Source: Candidatus Latescibacterota bacterium (GTDB lineage: Bacteria; Latescibacterota; UBA2968; UBA8231). Taken from it: a DNA stretch of 26,525 nt. Every line of letters begins with the position of its first letter. The stretch's first letter is position 1. This document shows, piece after piece, positions 6,843 to 14,972 of this stretch. The position numbers and the translations under genes are program-made. The DNA is taken from assembly GCA_022826515.1 (NCBI GenBank), contig JAJDUT010000105.1, positions 1 through 26,525 of the forward strand, given 5' to 3'. The notes under the pieces are model-generated. The model did no database searches. It saw only the letters and a list, made by a program, of their open reading frames with translations, and was not told where the DNA came from.

Positions 6843-9200
6843 ATGAAAACGCTACCGCTAGCAGTTGTTTTCCTCCTATTCGCAGTCGCGGCGAGCGGCC
6901 AAAACCTGCGCTTTGCCGGGTCCGACTTCGCTTCTTGGGCCCATCCGCAGGGGCTGGTGGAAGTTCTACCGCAAGGCATCAAAGTGAAGCGCTTTGACCA
7001 ACGGTTCAACGCAGTGGCCAACGCCCGCGAGTTTTCCGGCAAGCCCATCGGCGAATACGGAAAGCGCTTTGCGCGCACGCCGTCCAACCAGCAGCAGGCC
7101 GATCTAGCCGGCGACCAAGACCCAAACACCTATTGGAAACCCGACCCGGACACCCCAGTGCAGTCGTGGTGGCTGGAGCTAGATTTGGGACGCTCTGTAG
7201 TCGCCGACAAAGTGCGCATCCGCTTTCCCAACCGCGAAGGGGCTAGGCCCTTTAACTTTTTCTCGGTGTACGTCAGCCCGGGCATTCCGGTCTTCGGCGG
7301 CCGGGCCAAGCGCATCGTCTATCGCCGGCTGGGCAGGCCGATCAACAACAACACCGAATCCCTAGTCGAATTCGACCTCAAGACAACCGGCCTCGCCTCG
7401 GCCACGGGCGAGTACCTGAGCGCGGACGAGGTCCTCGACTTCGACATCATACGCTTCGTGCGCTTTGAAGCAGCCGGTGCAACGCCCGATGCGGCGCTCG
7501 CCGAAATAGAGGTAGAAGGCATTGGTTTCAACCTCTCCTCCATGGTGCAGATCGAGGATCGCACCGAGCACTGGGGAGGACGGACGTGGACATCCAAGCA
7601 CCGCGACTGCCCAGGCTGCGGCAAGGGCAGCGGGGCCGAGGCTCTCATCGACCAAGACGTGGGATTTCGCGGGTGGAATATCGAGGGATCCGACAAGGGC
7701 AACTGGCGCGATTCAGGCGTCTGGTCCGTCGTCGATTTCGGCAACGTCTTTCGCGTCGATCGCATCATTTGGCTGCCGATCGTCTCTGGCCGCGGCCCGT
7801 TTCTCTACGGCTTCCAGCGCGACAAGCAGGGCAGTTGGCCCAGTTTCGATTTCTTCGCCTCCGACGGCACTCCCAGCAACAGCGCCGATCCAGTAGTCGA
7901 AGGCCCCTTCCACTACGACTTGCTGTCGTCCGTGGCCAACTCCGGCCGCTATTTGTTCGACTTCCAGTTTGAGCCGCGCGCGCTGCGGCTGCTGTTGTGG
8001 CGCGTGACGCGGCCGCAGCAGTTCCACCGCGCCGCCCAACTCTTTGTCTTCCACAGCGAGGGCTATCCCGCGCAAGTCGAACTGGAGTCCGAAGACATCT
8101 CCCTCGGCGGTGCCCGCAGCATACGCTTCGTCGAATGGGACGCCGACCTGCCGCCCGCAACACACATCGAAGTGGAAACCCAGACCGGCAATGGCTTCCA
8201 GACCCTCACGCGCTACTTCCTCGCCAACGGCAAAGAAGTGACCAAACAAGCCTACGAGTCGGCCAAGTCCCGCAACCGCGGCGACATCGTCGAGGAAAAG
8301 GTGCGCGACGACACCTGGAGCGCATACAGCCAACCCCATCGGTTCTCCGGACAGGCGTTCCTCTCGCCGTCGCCGCGACAGTGGCTGCGGGCACGAGTGC
8401 GGCTCATCAGCGACGATCCAGCGGTCTTCCCCACCCTGCGCTCCCTCACGTTTGTAGCTAACGCACCGATCATCACGGCCGGGCTGACAGGTCACATTTT
8501 CCCCCGCGAGGCCGTCATGGACTCCTTGCAGGCATTTCGCTACACCATCGCGCCGGTGGGCTTCAACAGCCGAGACGCTGGGTTCGACCGCGCACTCATC
8601 TTGCTGCCGCCCGGCGGTGGCCGCGACGCCGCATTCATCAGCGCATCCGTGGGCGGAGCCGAGGTCGCAGCCACTGGCCTGCTGCGGGGGGATTCGCTGT
8701 TGGTAGAACTGCCGCCGCCGTTGGTCCGGCGCGATTCGGTCGCCATCGCCTTTTCCGCACGCCTGTCCCACAGCCCTACGGTATTCAACGCGTTCGTCGC
8801 CAACTCGGCCGCAGAAGACAACCTCCAAGGCGTCGTCCCCGCTGAGTTCGGCGCTGACTTGGTCTTTGTGCCCGAGGCGGTCGCCGGCGGATCGCTGATC
8901 CGCAACGTCGAGTACACCCACTCGATAACCCCCAACGGCGATGGCGCAAACGATCAATGCGAACTGAATTTCACCGTCGTCAAGACCGAACAAGCACCGC
9001 GAGTACAGATATTCACCCTAGATGGCCGACCCGTAGTCGAGCTCGCAAGTCAAGGTGCGCCGGGGCGGCGCGTCCGCTACGTATGGGACGGACGGAGCAC
9101 CGACCGCGCGGTGCCGCCCGGCATCTACGTCCTGCGCATTGCCATAGAAGCCGATGCCCGCGCCGACCGCGTTTACCGGCTTGTACATGTCGTTTATTGA
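6843..9200 (+). CDS. surface protein, two discoidin-like domains plus FlgD-like C-terminus (paralogue 3)
   Basis: A 785-aa protein, the longest of the three tandem paralogues. GGAGG five bases before the ATG and a standard signal peptide (ends ASG|Q) support the start. Two discoidin-like domains are visible, at about 88-230 (GDQDPNTYW, SWWLELDLGRSVVADKVRIRFP, ending LAEIEVEGIG) and about 263-408 (VWSVVDFGNVFRVDRIIWLP). A CPGC motif sits just before the second. The shared middle region has DTWSAYSQ and FRYTIAP. Residues 695-785 are the FlgD-like module (ITPNGDGAND, IFTLDGRPV, WDGRSTDRA, VPPGIYVLR). The C-terminus ends in VVY, as in paralogue 1. Gene duplication followed by domain gain explains the set; the individual roles are not known. 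Confidence 0.75.
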   Translation: MKTLPLAVVFLLFAVAASGQNLRFAGSDFASWAHPQGLVEVLPQGIKVKRFDQRFNAVANAREFSGKPIGEYGKRFARTPSNQQQADLAGDQDPNTYWKPDPDTPVQSWWLELDLGRSVVADKVRIRFPNREGARPFNFFSVYVSPGIPVFGGRAKRIVYRRLGRPINNNTESLVEFDLKTTGLASATGEYLSADEVLDFDIIRFVRFEAAGATPDAALAEIEVEGIGFNLSSMVQIEDRTEHWGGRTWTSKHRDCPGCGKGSGAEALIDQDVGFRGWNIEGSDKGNWRDSGVWSVVDFGNVFRVDRIIWLPIVSGRGPFLYGFQRDKQGSWPSFDFFASDGTPSNSADPVVEGPFHYDLLSSVANSGRYLFDFQFEPRALRLLLWRVTRPQQFHRAAQLFVFHSEGYPAQVELESEDISLGGARSIRFVEWDADLPPATHIEVETQTGNGFQTLTRYFLANGKEVTKQAYESAKSRNRGDIVEEKVRDDTWSAYSQPHRFSGQAFLSPSPRQWLRARVRLISDDPAVFPTLRSLTFVANAPIITAGLTGHIFPREAVMDSLQAFRYTIAPVGFNSRDAGFDRALILLPPGGGRDAAFISASVGGAEVAATGLLRGDSLLVELPPPLVRRDSVAIAFSARLSHSPTVFNAFVANSAAEDNLQGVVPAEFGADLVFVPEAVAGGSLIRNVEYTHSITPNGDGANDQCELNFTVVKTEQAPRVQIFTLDGRPVVELASQGAPGRRVRYVWDGRSTDRAVPPGIYVLRIAIEADARADRVYRLVHVVY

Positions 9201-9202
9201 CG

Positions 9203-9238
9203 TTACGTAGGGGCGACCGATCGGTCGCCCCTACGTAA
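9203..9238. repeat. REP-like palindrome, copy 2
   Basis: A perfect 36-bp palindrome (outer TTACGTA, half-core GTAGGGGCGACCGA, centre GA|TC) begins two bases after the stop of the 6843 gene. It has the same outer arms as the copies at 2032 and 14945 but a different, still self-complementary, core. There is no T-run after it, so any terminator role is weaker than for copy 1. Confidence 0.8.
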
Positions 9239-9258
9239 ATTTAAGATCAAAGGAAATC

Positions 9259-11907
9259 ATGGTGAAACGTCGAACCTTCACACTACTAATCTGCCTATTC
9301 GCCTGGCCGCCGCCGCAACAAGCGAGCGCCCAACGCGCCACCGGGTATGACAACCCCTATTACACTACGGGCACTGAAGTCTCTCCGGCGACCCTCGTGC
9401 CCTCGGTGCGCAAGTGGTACCTGCCGCAGCGCCTGTACTCGCTATACGACTGGCGGCAAGAGCAATACTCCAACTACGCCCGAGATCACTACGAGCGCTA
9501 CACCGAGGTTTTCTTGGAAGGCTCGCCGTTCTACGACGTGTACGGCGATTACATCACCCAAGGCTGGCTGGTGTACGACTGGACCGAAGATTACCCAGAA
9601 GACAACGGTAGCATCATCACCAAAAATCCGCGCTTTCGTTCGTGGTTCAACAACCTGCTCGTATCGTCGAGCCATTCCGGGCAGTTCTACTCGGCCCTGA
9701 TGGTGGGCGACGGCATCCGCACCACCCTGACCCCCCTGACGTTTTCCAAGCCGCGCTTCGACGGCATTCAGTGGGACCTTACAACCGACAAGTACGCCCT
9801 GACCATGCTGTCATCGCGGGTTAGCAACACTGGAGAAATTTCCTCCAGTGAAGTCGGCGGCGGCGTCCAAGCCAATACATTCACCACCCTGATGGCCGCT
9901 AGAGGACGGTTACAGGTCGGGGATTTTGCCGCCCTCGGTGCAACCTTTGTCAATGCCGCGCATCGCAACTCCAACCTGCCGTTTGGCGACAACTCGCTCA
10001 GCGGCCTGCTCAGCGGCCCGATGAACGCGGATTTTGTCCGCTCCATTGTCGTGCGCATTTCCGACGATTCGCCCGAAGATGGCGAGGGCGGCGCACTGCT
10101 GTCGCGCTGGCGCATCTTCATCGATGGCGTCGAGCACACCGGAGACATCGTCCCCGTGGTCGAGGGCGGCATTCGCCGCGGCGGCGCGATTGTGGCCAGC
10201 GGCACGGATGTCATCACGCTGACCTACAACATCGAAGACTTCTCCCCGAGCACGGAAGACGCCATCGACGATTTCCGCGAGATCGAGCGCATTGAGATCG
10301 GCCTCGTACTGGCCAACGACTACAAGGTCGAAGTGACCTCCAACAAGCAGACCAACAACCTCGGCACGCCCGTATTCCTGCCGGTGCTGCGCGCGGCCGG
10401 CAACGTCAAGGACGGCTCGAACCAGGCCTTTCACCGGTTCAGCTACGGCCTGCCGACCGGGACCCGCATGTTGGGCTTCGACCTCGCCATTGCCGACCTG
10501 CAGGGCTTTGACTTCCGCGGCGAGTTCGTCCGCAACTTTCAGTACCGCCGCTTTCCCAACGAGAACGTGGCCACCAACCAAACGCTAGCGACCAACGAGG
10601 CCCAAGCCCTGTACGCGACCGCGCAGAAGCGCAGCTATCCTTACACGTTTTTCGCCGAGGTTTTCAGCATCGACCCAGATTACTCCACCCGCGCCTTCAT
10701 CCCCAACGCCGAGGGCGAGGTGTTTTACGACAACGAGCAACGGCACCTGTACGAATTCGTCGATGACAATGACGATCAGGACGAATTGCCGGACTGGACG
10801 CGACGCACGTTCGGCAGCCGCGTCAACACGCGGCAGGGGCAGCAGTTGCTGACCGACGCCGCGGTTTTCCCGGGCATTGACGAGGACAACGACGACATCT
10901 CGGATTTCAACCGCAACTTCAACACCCAGCCCGACTACGCCGAGCCGTTTCTGCGCTTTGATGTGGATCCGCCGGAGTTTTTGTTCGGCATGGACATGAA
11001 CAGCAACGGCGTCATCGACCGCTTTGAAGACGACTCCGAAGCCGATTATCCCTACAAGCTGGGCCGCCGAGGATTCAACACGTACGCCGCGGTCGAAGTG
11101 TTGCCCCGCATAAACCTCATGGTCGGCTATCTCGACCAAAGCCTGCTAGAGACGGCCCGGGACAACCAAGCCGCCTACCTGCTGCTGACCGCGAAAAAGG
11201 AGTTCCCCGCAAAGGATTTCAGCGCGTGGCTGATCGCCAATCCACGCAGGGTTAAAGACGACATTCCCGACGACGTGCTGTTGTGGCGCGACCTGCCCGG
11301 TACGCGCGGCCGCTCGGTCTTTACCCGCGACCTCCTACCCGCGCACAACGCCTTCATCAACACCACGTACCTCGAAGTACACTACGACCGCTTTCTGCCC
11401 TTGACGGCCAAGGTCAAACACGAATTCTATCAGCAATTGGGCGATGGGAAAAACGAGTTGCGCGACCAGCGCTTCTTGGGCATCGTGACCAAAGGCGAGT
11501 ACTCCACCCACATTCGTAGCTGGACCTTGGTACCCAAGTGGAAACAGCTTTACAACAGCCGCGTGCCAGCCCAGCCCAGCGCGCTCAAAATCCGCGAGCT
11601 AACGGAAATTTTCTCGCTGCAAGCCGTGCGCAGCATCAACCGCAACATGAGCTTTATCGCCGGGGCCGAGTGCGAGCTGTTCAACAATCTCCGTCCCGCC
11701 CCAGACCCCCTGCCCTCGGGCTACCTCCTCGACGGCACCACGTGGGTGCTCGCCGCCCAAGTCGCCAACAACTCCGCGTACTTAGGCTACGCCCTGACGA
11801 CCAACGTCGGCGCGCGCTGGATCCGCAACAACTTCGACGGGTCGCCAGCTTCGTCCGAACTGTTATCCTTCATCACGGTGTACGCCGGCTTGGGTACGGA
11901 CCGCTAG
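9259..11907 (+). CDS. large putative outer-membrane protein with EF-hand-like loops
   Basis: An 882-aa protein with signal peptide 1-24 (ends ASA|Q) and AAAGGA before the ATG. The sequence is rich in Tyr, Asn and aromatic/polar alternation, with late segments such as INLMVGYLDQS and SELLSFITVYAGLG that look like outer-membrane beta strands; this is inference, since no family is recognised. Three acidic calcium-type loops lie mid-protein: an Asp cluster near 502-512 (DDNDDQDELPD), a second at 541-549 (DEDNDDISD) and a textbook 12-residue EF-hand-like loop at 579-590 (DMNSNGVIDRFE). It follows the three discoidin/FlgD paralogues after a palindrome and is probably the membrane platform or partner of that complex. 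Confidence 0.65.
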   Translation: MVKRRTFTLLICLFAWPPPQQASAQRATGYDNPYYTTGTEVSPATLVPSVRKWYLPQRLYSLYDWRQEQYSNYARDHYERYTEVFLEGSPFYDVYGDYITQGWLVYDWTEDYPEDNGSIITKNPRFRSWFNNLLVSSSHSGQFYSALMVGDGIRTTLTPLTFSKPRFDGIQWDLTTDKYALTMLSSRVSNTGEISSSEVGGGVQANTFTTLMAARGRLQVGDFAALGATFVNAAHRNSNLPFGDNSLSGLLSGPMNADFVRSIVVRISDDSPEDGEGGALLSRWRIFIDGVEHTGDIVPVVEGGIRRGGAIVASGTDVITLTYNIEDFSPSTEDAIDDFREIERIEIGLVLANDYKVEVTSNKQTNNLGTPVFLPVLRAAGNVKDGSNQAFHRFSYGLPTGTRMLGFDLAIADLQGFDFRGEFVRNFQYRRFPNENVATNQTLATNEAQALYATAQKRSYPYTFFAEVFSIDPDYSTRAFIPNAEGEVFYDNEQRHLYEFVDDNDDQDELPDWTRRTFGSRVNTRQGQQLLTDAAVFPGIDEDNDDISDFNRNFNTQPDYAEPFLRFDVDPPEFLFGMDMNSNGVIDRFEDDSEADYPYKLGRRGFNTYAAVEVLPRINLMVGYLDQSLLETARDNQAAYLLLTAKKEFPAKDFSAWLIANPRRVKDDIPDDVLLWRDLPGTRGRSVFTRDLLPAHNAFINTTYLEVHYDRFLPLTAKVKHEFYQQLGDGKNELRDQRFLGIVTKGEYSTHIRSWTLVPKWKQLYNSRVPAQPSALKIRELTEIFSLQAVRSINRNMSFIAGAECELFNNLRPAPDPLPSGYLLDGTTWVLAAQVANNSAYLGYALTTNVGARWIRNNFDGSPASSELLSFITVYAGLGTDR

Positions 11908-11951
11908 CTTCAAGCGACCTTCCACCGATGTGATTGGCGAAAGGAACTAAT

Positions 11952-12854
11952 ATGCTCGACAACGTAATCGTCCGTCTCGTGATTCACTATGTCGCTACAT
12001 TCCTTTTTTTTCTCGGCCTTATGGCGCTGTTTCCAGATATATCCATTTACATAGCCGAAGAACAGGCGCGTTCCCGCGCAACTACTTTGTCGTCCCAGCC
12101 ACTTGAGACCGGGCCGCTACTGACCCTTGAAGAGAGCAGTATTTTCCACCCCAAGACATTTGTGCCGGTTTCGATGTCCCTGCTGTTTTCGTTTCTGTTT
12201 GCCCTGCCTGTCACTTGGGTGTACCGCTGGACGCGACCGCGCAAGAAATACGACCAAGCCTTTGCCCAGACCCTCCTCGTCGTGCCCATTGCGATTGCCC
12301 TCGTGGTGTTCTTAGTCAAAGGCAGTCTCGCGCTCGCCTTCAGTCTGGCGGGCATCGTCGCCGCAGTCCGCTTCCGGACGACGTTGAACGACCCCATGGA
12401 TGCTACCTACATGTTTATCGTCATTGGCATCGGGCTATCGGCCGGGGTGCAGCTTGGTTCCGTGGCCATTCTGGCATCAGTGGCTTTCAATGCCGTTGCG
12501 CTGGGCGTCTGGCGCATGAACTACGGAGCACAGCCCGCCACCCTGTCCGGGTTTCGGCTCCAGCGTCCGGCCCTGCCTGCGCCGGTAAAAGCGAGTAAAG
12601 CTACGGCCCGGCTCCGCGTCCACACGGCGCAAGTCGAGGCGGCCCGGCAGGCTGTTACTGCGTTCTTAGCAACCTATGCCAAGCAGTGGCAGCAGGTGGG
12701 GATTGTCCAGCCGGAAGACGGCCCGGCGATCATCGAGTTTGACGTGCGGCTAAAAAAATCCACGGATCCGACCGCTTTCGTCAGGCAGCTTGAAGAAAGC
12801 GCAGCAAGCCATATCAGCACCGTGGAGTTTAAGAGTGAACACGCCGGGCAATAA
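11952..12854 (+). CDS. DUF4956 integral membrane protein
   Basis: A 300-aa membrane protein. The segment AGIVAAVRFRTTLNDPMDATYMF is the hallmark of DUF4956, and the flanking hydrophobic stretches give about four to five transmembrane helices (near 8-28, 74-94, 105-130 and 150-185). The soluble C-terminal ~95 residues are probably cytoplasmic. DUF4956 proteins are often found beside VTC-type polyphosphate polymerases and CotH-like kinases; neither is adjacent here, but the following genes are a SdiA-type propeller and a phosphoesterase. ATG 11952 has AAAGGA upstream and is preferred to the in-frame TTG at 11934. The 3' end overlaps the next gene by 20 bases. Confidence 0.85.
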   Translation: MLDNVIVRLVIHYVATFLFFLGLMALFPDISIYIAEEQARSRATTLSSQPLETGPLLTLEESSIFHPKTFVPVSMSLLFSFLFALPVTWVYRWTRPRKKYDQAFAQTLLVVPIAIALVVFLVKGSLALAFSLAGIVAAVRFRTTLNDPMDATYMFIVIGIGLSAGVQLGSVAILASVAFNAVALGVWRMNYGAQPATLSGFRLQRPALPAPVKASKATARLRVHTAQVEAARQAVTAFLATYAKQWQQVGIVQPEDGPAIIEFDVRLKKSTDPTAFVRQLEESAASHISTVEFKSEHAGQ

Positions 12855-13761
12855 GCTGCTGCTCGGGTTTTTGGTCTTCGGCGTTTTGCTTTTTGCCGCG
12901 GCCTTGCTCGTGCGGGAAGACGCGGCCATTACCTATGCCGCGGACCGTTCGGCAGTTACGTCCTCGCACGACGACAGCCTCACCCTCGCCCAGTACGACC
13001 TCGAAAAACCAACGCGGCGCTTTAAGCTGCCCAAGCAGTGGCGCGAGATTTCCGGCTTGACCACGATCGGCGCAAACCGCCTCCTCGCGCACGATGACGA
13101 AAGAGGCGTGGTATGTGAGATCGATGATCTCACTGGGACGATTGTAAAGGCATTCGCCCTCAGCGATCAGCGCGCACCAATCGCCGACGATTTTGAAGGC
13201 ATTGCCGCGGCTGAAGGCCGCCTGTATCTCGTCTCAAGTGCCGGGCGGTTATACGAGTTTGGCGAAGGGGCCGACCAAGAGACCGTGCTCTACAATCTAT
13301 ATACAACCGGCATTGGCCGGGACCACGAAATCGAGGGCCTCGCCTACGACCCGGACCAACGGGTGCTGTTGCTCATCAGCAAAAACGCTAGGAATCCCCA
13401 GTTAGCCGACCACATAGCGATATATCGCTGGTCCGTCGATACCAAACAGCTCGTCGCGGATGGGCCACTGCTGATACCCACCGCCCAGCTTGCCCACCGC
13501 ATCGACCGCAAGCAATTCCAACCCTCGGGCATTGAGCGGCACCCGCTGTCGGGAACCTACTTTATCGTCGCCGCCCGCCAGTGTGCCGTTGCCGAGATTA
13601 CCCCCCAAGGGCAGGTCCTCGCCGTCGCCAAGCTGGCGGCCAAGCGGCATCCACAAGCCGAGGGCATCGCGTTTACGGCCGATCATGCGCTGGTCCTAGC
13701 CGACGAAGGCGCGGGTAAGCGCGCCACCCTGACTGTTTACTCAGTTGCAAAAGCCCAGTAG
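12835..13761 (+). CDS. membrane-anchored SdiA-regulated-type beta-propeller
   Basis: A 308-aa protein with a single N-terminal hydrophobic segment (about residues 6-26) acting as uncleaved anchor or signal. The mature part matches the SdiA-regulated (YjiK-like) pattern: WREISGLTTIG, LLAHDDERG, DDFEGIA, IEGLAYDP, FQPSGIERHP, PQAEGIAF, LVLADEG. These proteins fold as extracytoplasmic beta-propellers of unknown activity, related in sequence to phytase-like propellers. I chose GTG 12835 because GGAG lies about nine bases upstream and it places the anchor at the N-terminus; an in-frame TTG at 12790 would add an unlikely 15-residue hydrophilic extension. The 20-base overlap with the DUF4956 gene suggests coupled translation. 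Confidence 0.8.
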   Translation: MNTPGNKLLLGFLVFGVLLFAAALLVREDAAITYAADRSAVTSSHDDSLTLAQYDLEKPTRRFKLPKQWREISGLTTIGANRLLAHDDERGVVCEIDDLTGTIVKAFALSDQRAPIADDFEGIAAAEGRLYLVSSAGRLYEFGEGADQETVLYNLYTTGIGRDHEIEGLAYDPDQRVLLLISKNARNPQLADHIAIYRWSVDTKQLVADGPLLIPTAQLAHRIDRKQFQPSGIERHPLSGTYFIVAARQCAVAEITPQGQVLAVAKLAAKRHPQAEGIAFTADHALVLADEGAGKRATLTVYSVAKAQ

Positions 13762-13783
13762 CGCAGCCGGAAGTTACGTTGAA

Positions 13784-14926
13784 ATGATTAAACCAAAAAC
13801 AGCAGGGTACCAGCGCCGTTTAATTTTGCTCATGGCACTCGCCGTGATCGCCGCCGGTTGCCAGGCCGGACGGCTGCGGGGGGCAAACTACGGTGCCGAC
13901 CAAGAGCCGTACATCCGGCCGGACCTCCCAGCAGCAGCGGGCGCAGTCGGCGGGCAAATCGCGTATCGAGTCATCTTGGTCGGCGACACCGGGGAGCCGC
14001 TTGCAAGCGATCCCACCTTAGCCACAATCGGGGAATGGGCCGTTCCGTCCGAGCGGGCCGCGGTCGTGTTGCTGGGGGACAACCTCTACCCGTCGGGGCT
14101 TACCGCCGATGACCGCGCTCGCGGCGAAGCCATTTTGCGCCAGCAGCTTGCAGCCACCGCGGCACTGCGGATTTTCGTGCCGGGCAACCACGACTGGGGC
14201 TCGGCGGCCCAAGACTGGACCGGAGGGCGCGTCGTCGAGCAGCAAGAGTTCGTCTTGGCGTGGCCGGAGGGCGCGGTCGATTTCCTGCCCCGTGACGGCT
14301 GCGCCGGCCCAGCCGTGCGCGAGCTGCTCCCGCCCGGAGACGGACTAGCGCGAGGGGTCGCGGTCGTCGCCATTGACTGGATGCCGTGGTTTTCATCCGT
14401 CGCCGACACCAGCGAGTGCCCGGACGGGGATTTCGCGGCGCGGATTGACGCGGCCTTTGCGGCCTTAGAGAATCATTTCGCGATCGTGGTGAGCCACTTT
14501 CCGCTGCGCTCGGGCGGTACTCACGCTGGCTTTAGCCGCGGCTTTATCATCGACCGCATCATCGACTTCTATCACCTGCTCCGCCCGCGGCTGCCCCTCG
14601 ATCTAGACCATCCGCAATACATGGCCCGCGCCCAGCAGGTGAAAGACGCGCTCGCCAAGCATCACCCCCTCGTCTATGCGGCCGGACACGATCACAGCTT
14701 GCAGCTTTTCGCGGCCGACGAAGTGGCGCGGATGCACATCATCAGCGGCGCGGGTTCGGCTGGCAAAGTGTCGTCCGTGACCGCGGTGGACGGGACGATT
14801 TTCGCCCACGCGGTCCCCGGCTTCGCCGTACTCGATTTCGCCAGCCAAAACGGCGTGGACACCCCAATCGTACGCATCGTGCAAACCGGGCAGGAAGAAC
14901 CTGTTTTCGAGATGCGCCTTCCCTGA
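13784..14926 (+). CDS. lipoprotein calcineurin-like metallophosphoesterase
   Basis: A 380-aa protein with a lipoprotein signal ending in lipobox IAAGC (Cys26). The phosphoesterase motifs are in order: VGDTG (67-70), LLGDN (97-100), PGNHDW (133-138), a later SHFPLRSGG, and the closing AGHDHS. These are the dinuclear-metal ligands of calcineurin-like phosphatases, so the enzyme should be active on the outer or periplasmic face. The spacing and the phrases GDNLYPSGL and FVPGNHDWG resemble the N-terminal domain of large Bacteroidota proteins that fuse a phosphoesterase to an Omp85 barrel; here the barrel is the convergent neighbour at 14972-17620. The gene lies 22 bases after the propeller gene. 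ATG 13784 is preferred over a TTG at 13745 inside that gene, although its ribosome site is weak. Confidence 0.85.
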   Translation: MIKPKTAGYQRRLILLMALAVIAAGCQAGRLRGANYGADQEPYIRPDLPAAAGAVGGQIAYRVILVGDTGEPLASDPTLATIGEWAVPSERAAVVLLGDNLYPSGLTADDRARGEAILRQQLAATAALRIFVPGNHDWGSAAQDWTGGRVVEQQEFVLAWPEGAVDFLPRDGCAGPAVRELLPPGDGLARGVAVVAIDWMPWFSSVADTSECPDGDFAARIDAAFAALENHFAIVVSHFPLRSGGTHAGFSRGFIIDRIIDFYHLLRPRLPLDLDHPQYMARAQQVKDALAKHHPLVYAAGHDHSLQLFAADEVARMHIISGAGSAGKVSSVTAVDGTIFAHAVPGFAVLDFASQNGVDTPIVRIVQTGQEEPVFEMRLP

Positions 14927-14944
14927 TCCGCACCGGAATCCTCG

Positions 14945-14972
14945 GTAGGGGCGGTTCGCGAACCGCCCCTAC
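14945..14972. repeat. REP-like palindrome, copy 3
   Basis: A perfect 28-bp palindrome (half GTAGGGGCGGTTCG, centre CG|CG) lies between the convergent phosphoesterase and Omp85 genes; its last base is also the last base of the leftward stop codon. Arms are identical to copies 1 and 2, with a different self-complementary core. It could end transcription from both sides, though neither side has a T-run. Confidence 0.8.

Noticed and set aside
7713..8993. 426-aa open frame on the minus strand
   Set aside because: It is antisense to the third paralogue, which has signal peptide, ribosome site and recognisable domains. The antisense translation has no recognisable motif; high GC content explains the open frame.
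9203..9238. Intrinsic terminator after the third paralogue
   Set aside because: The palindrome is strong but is followed by AAATTTAAG with no T-run, so I list it only as a repeat.
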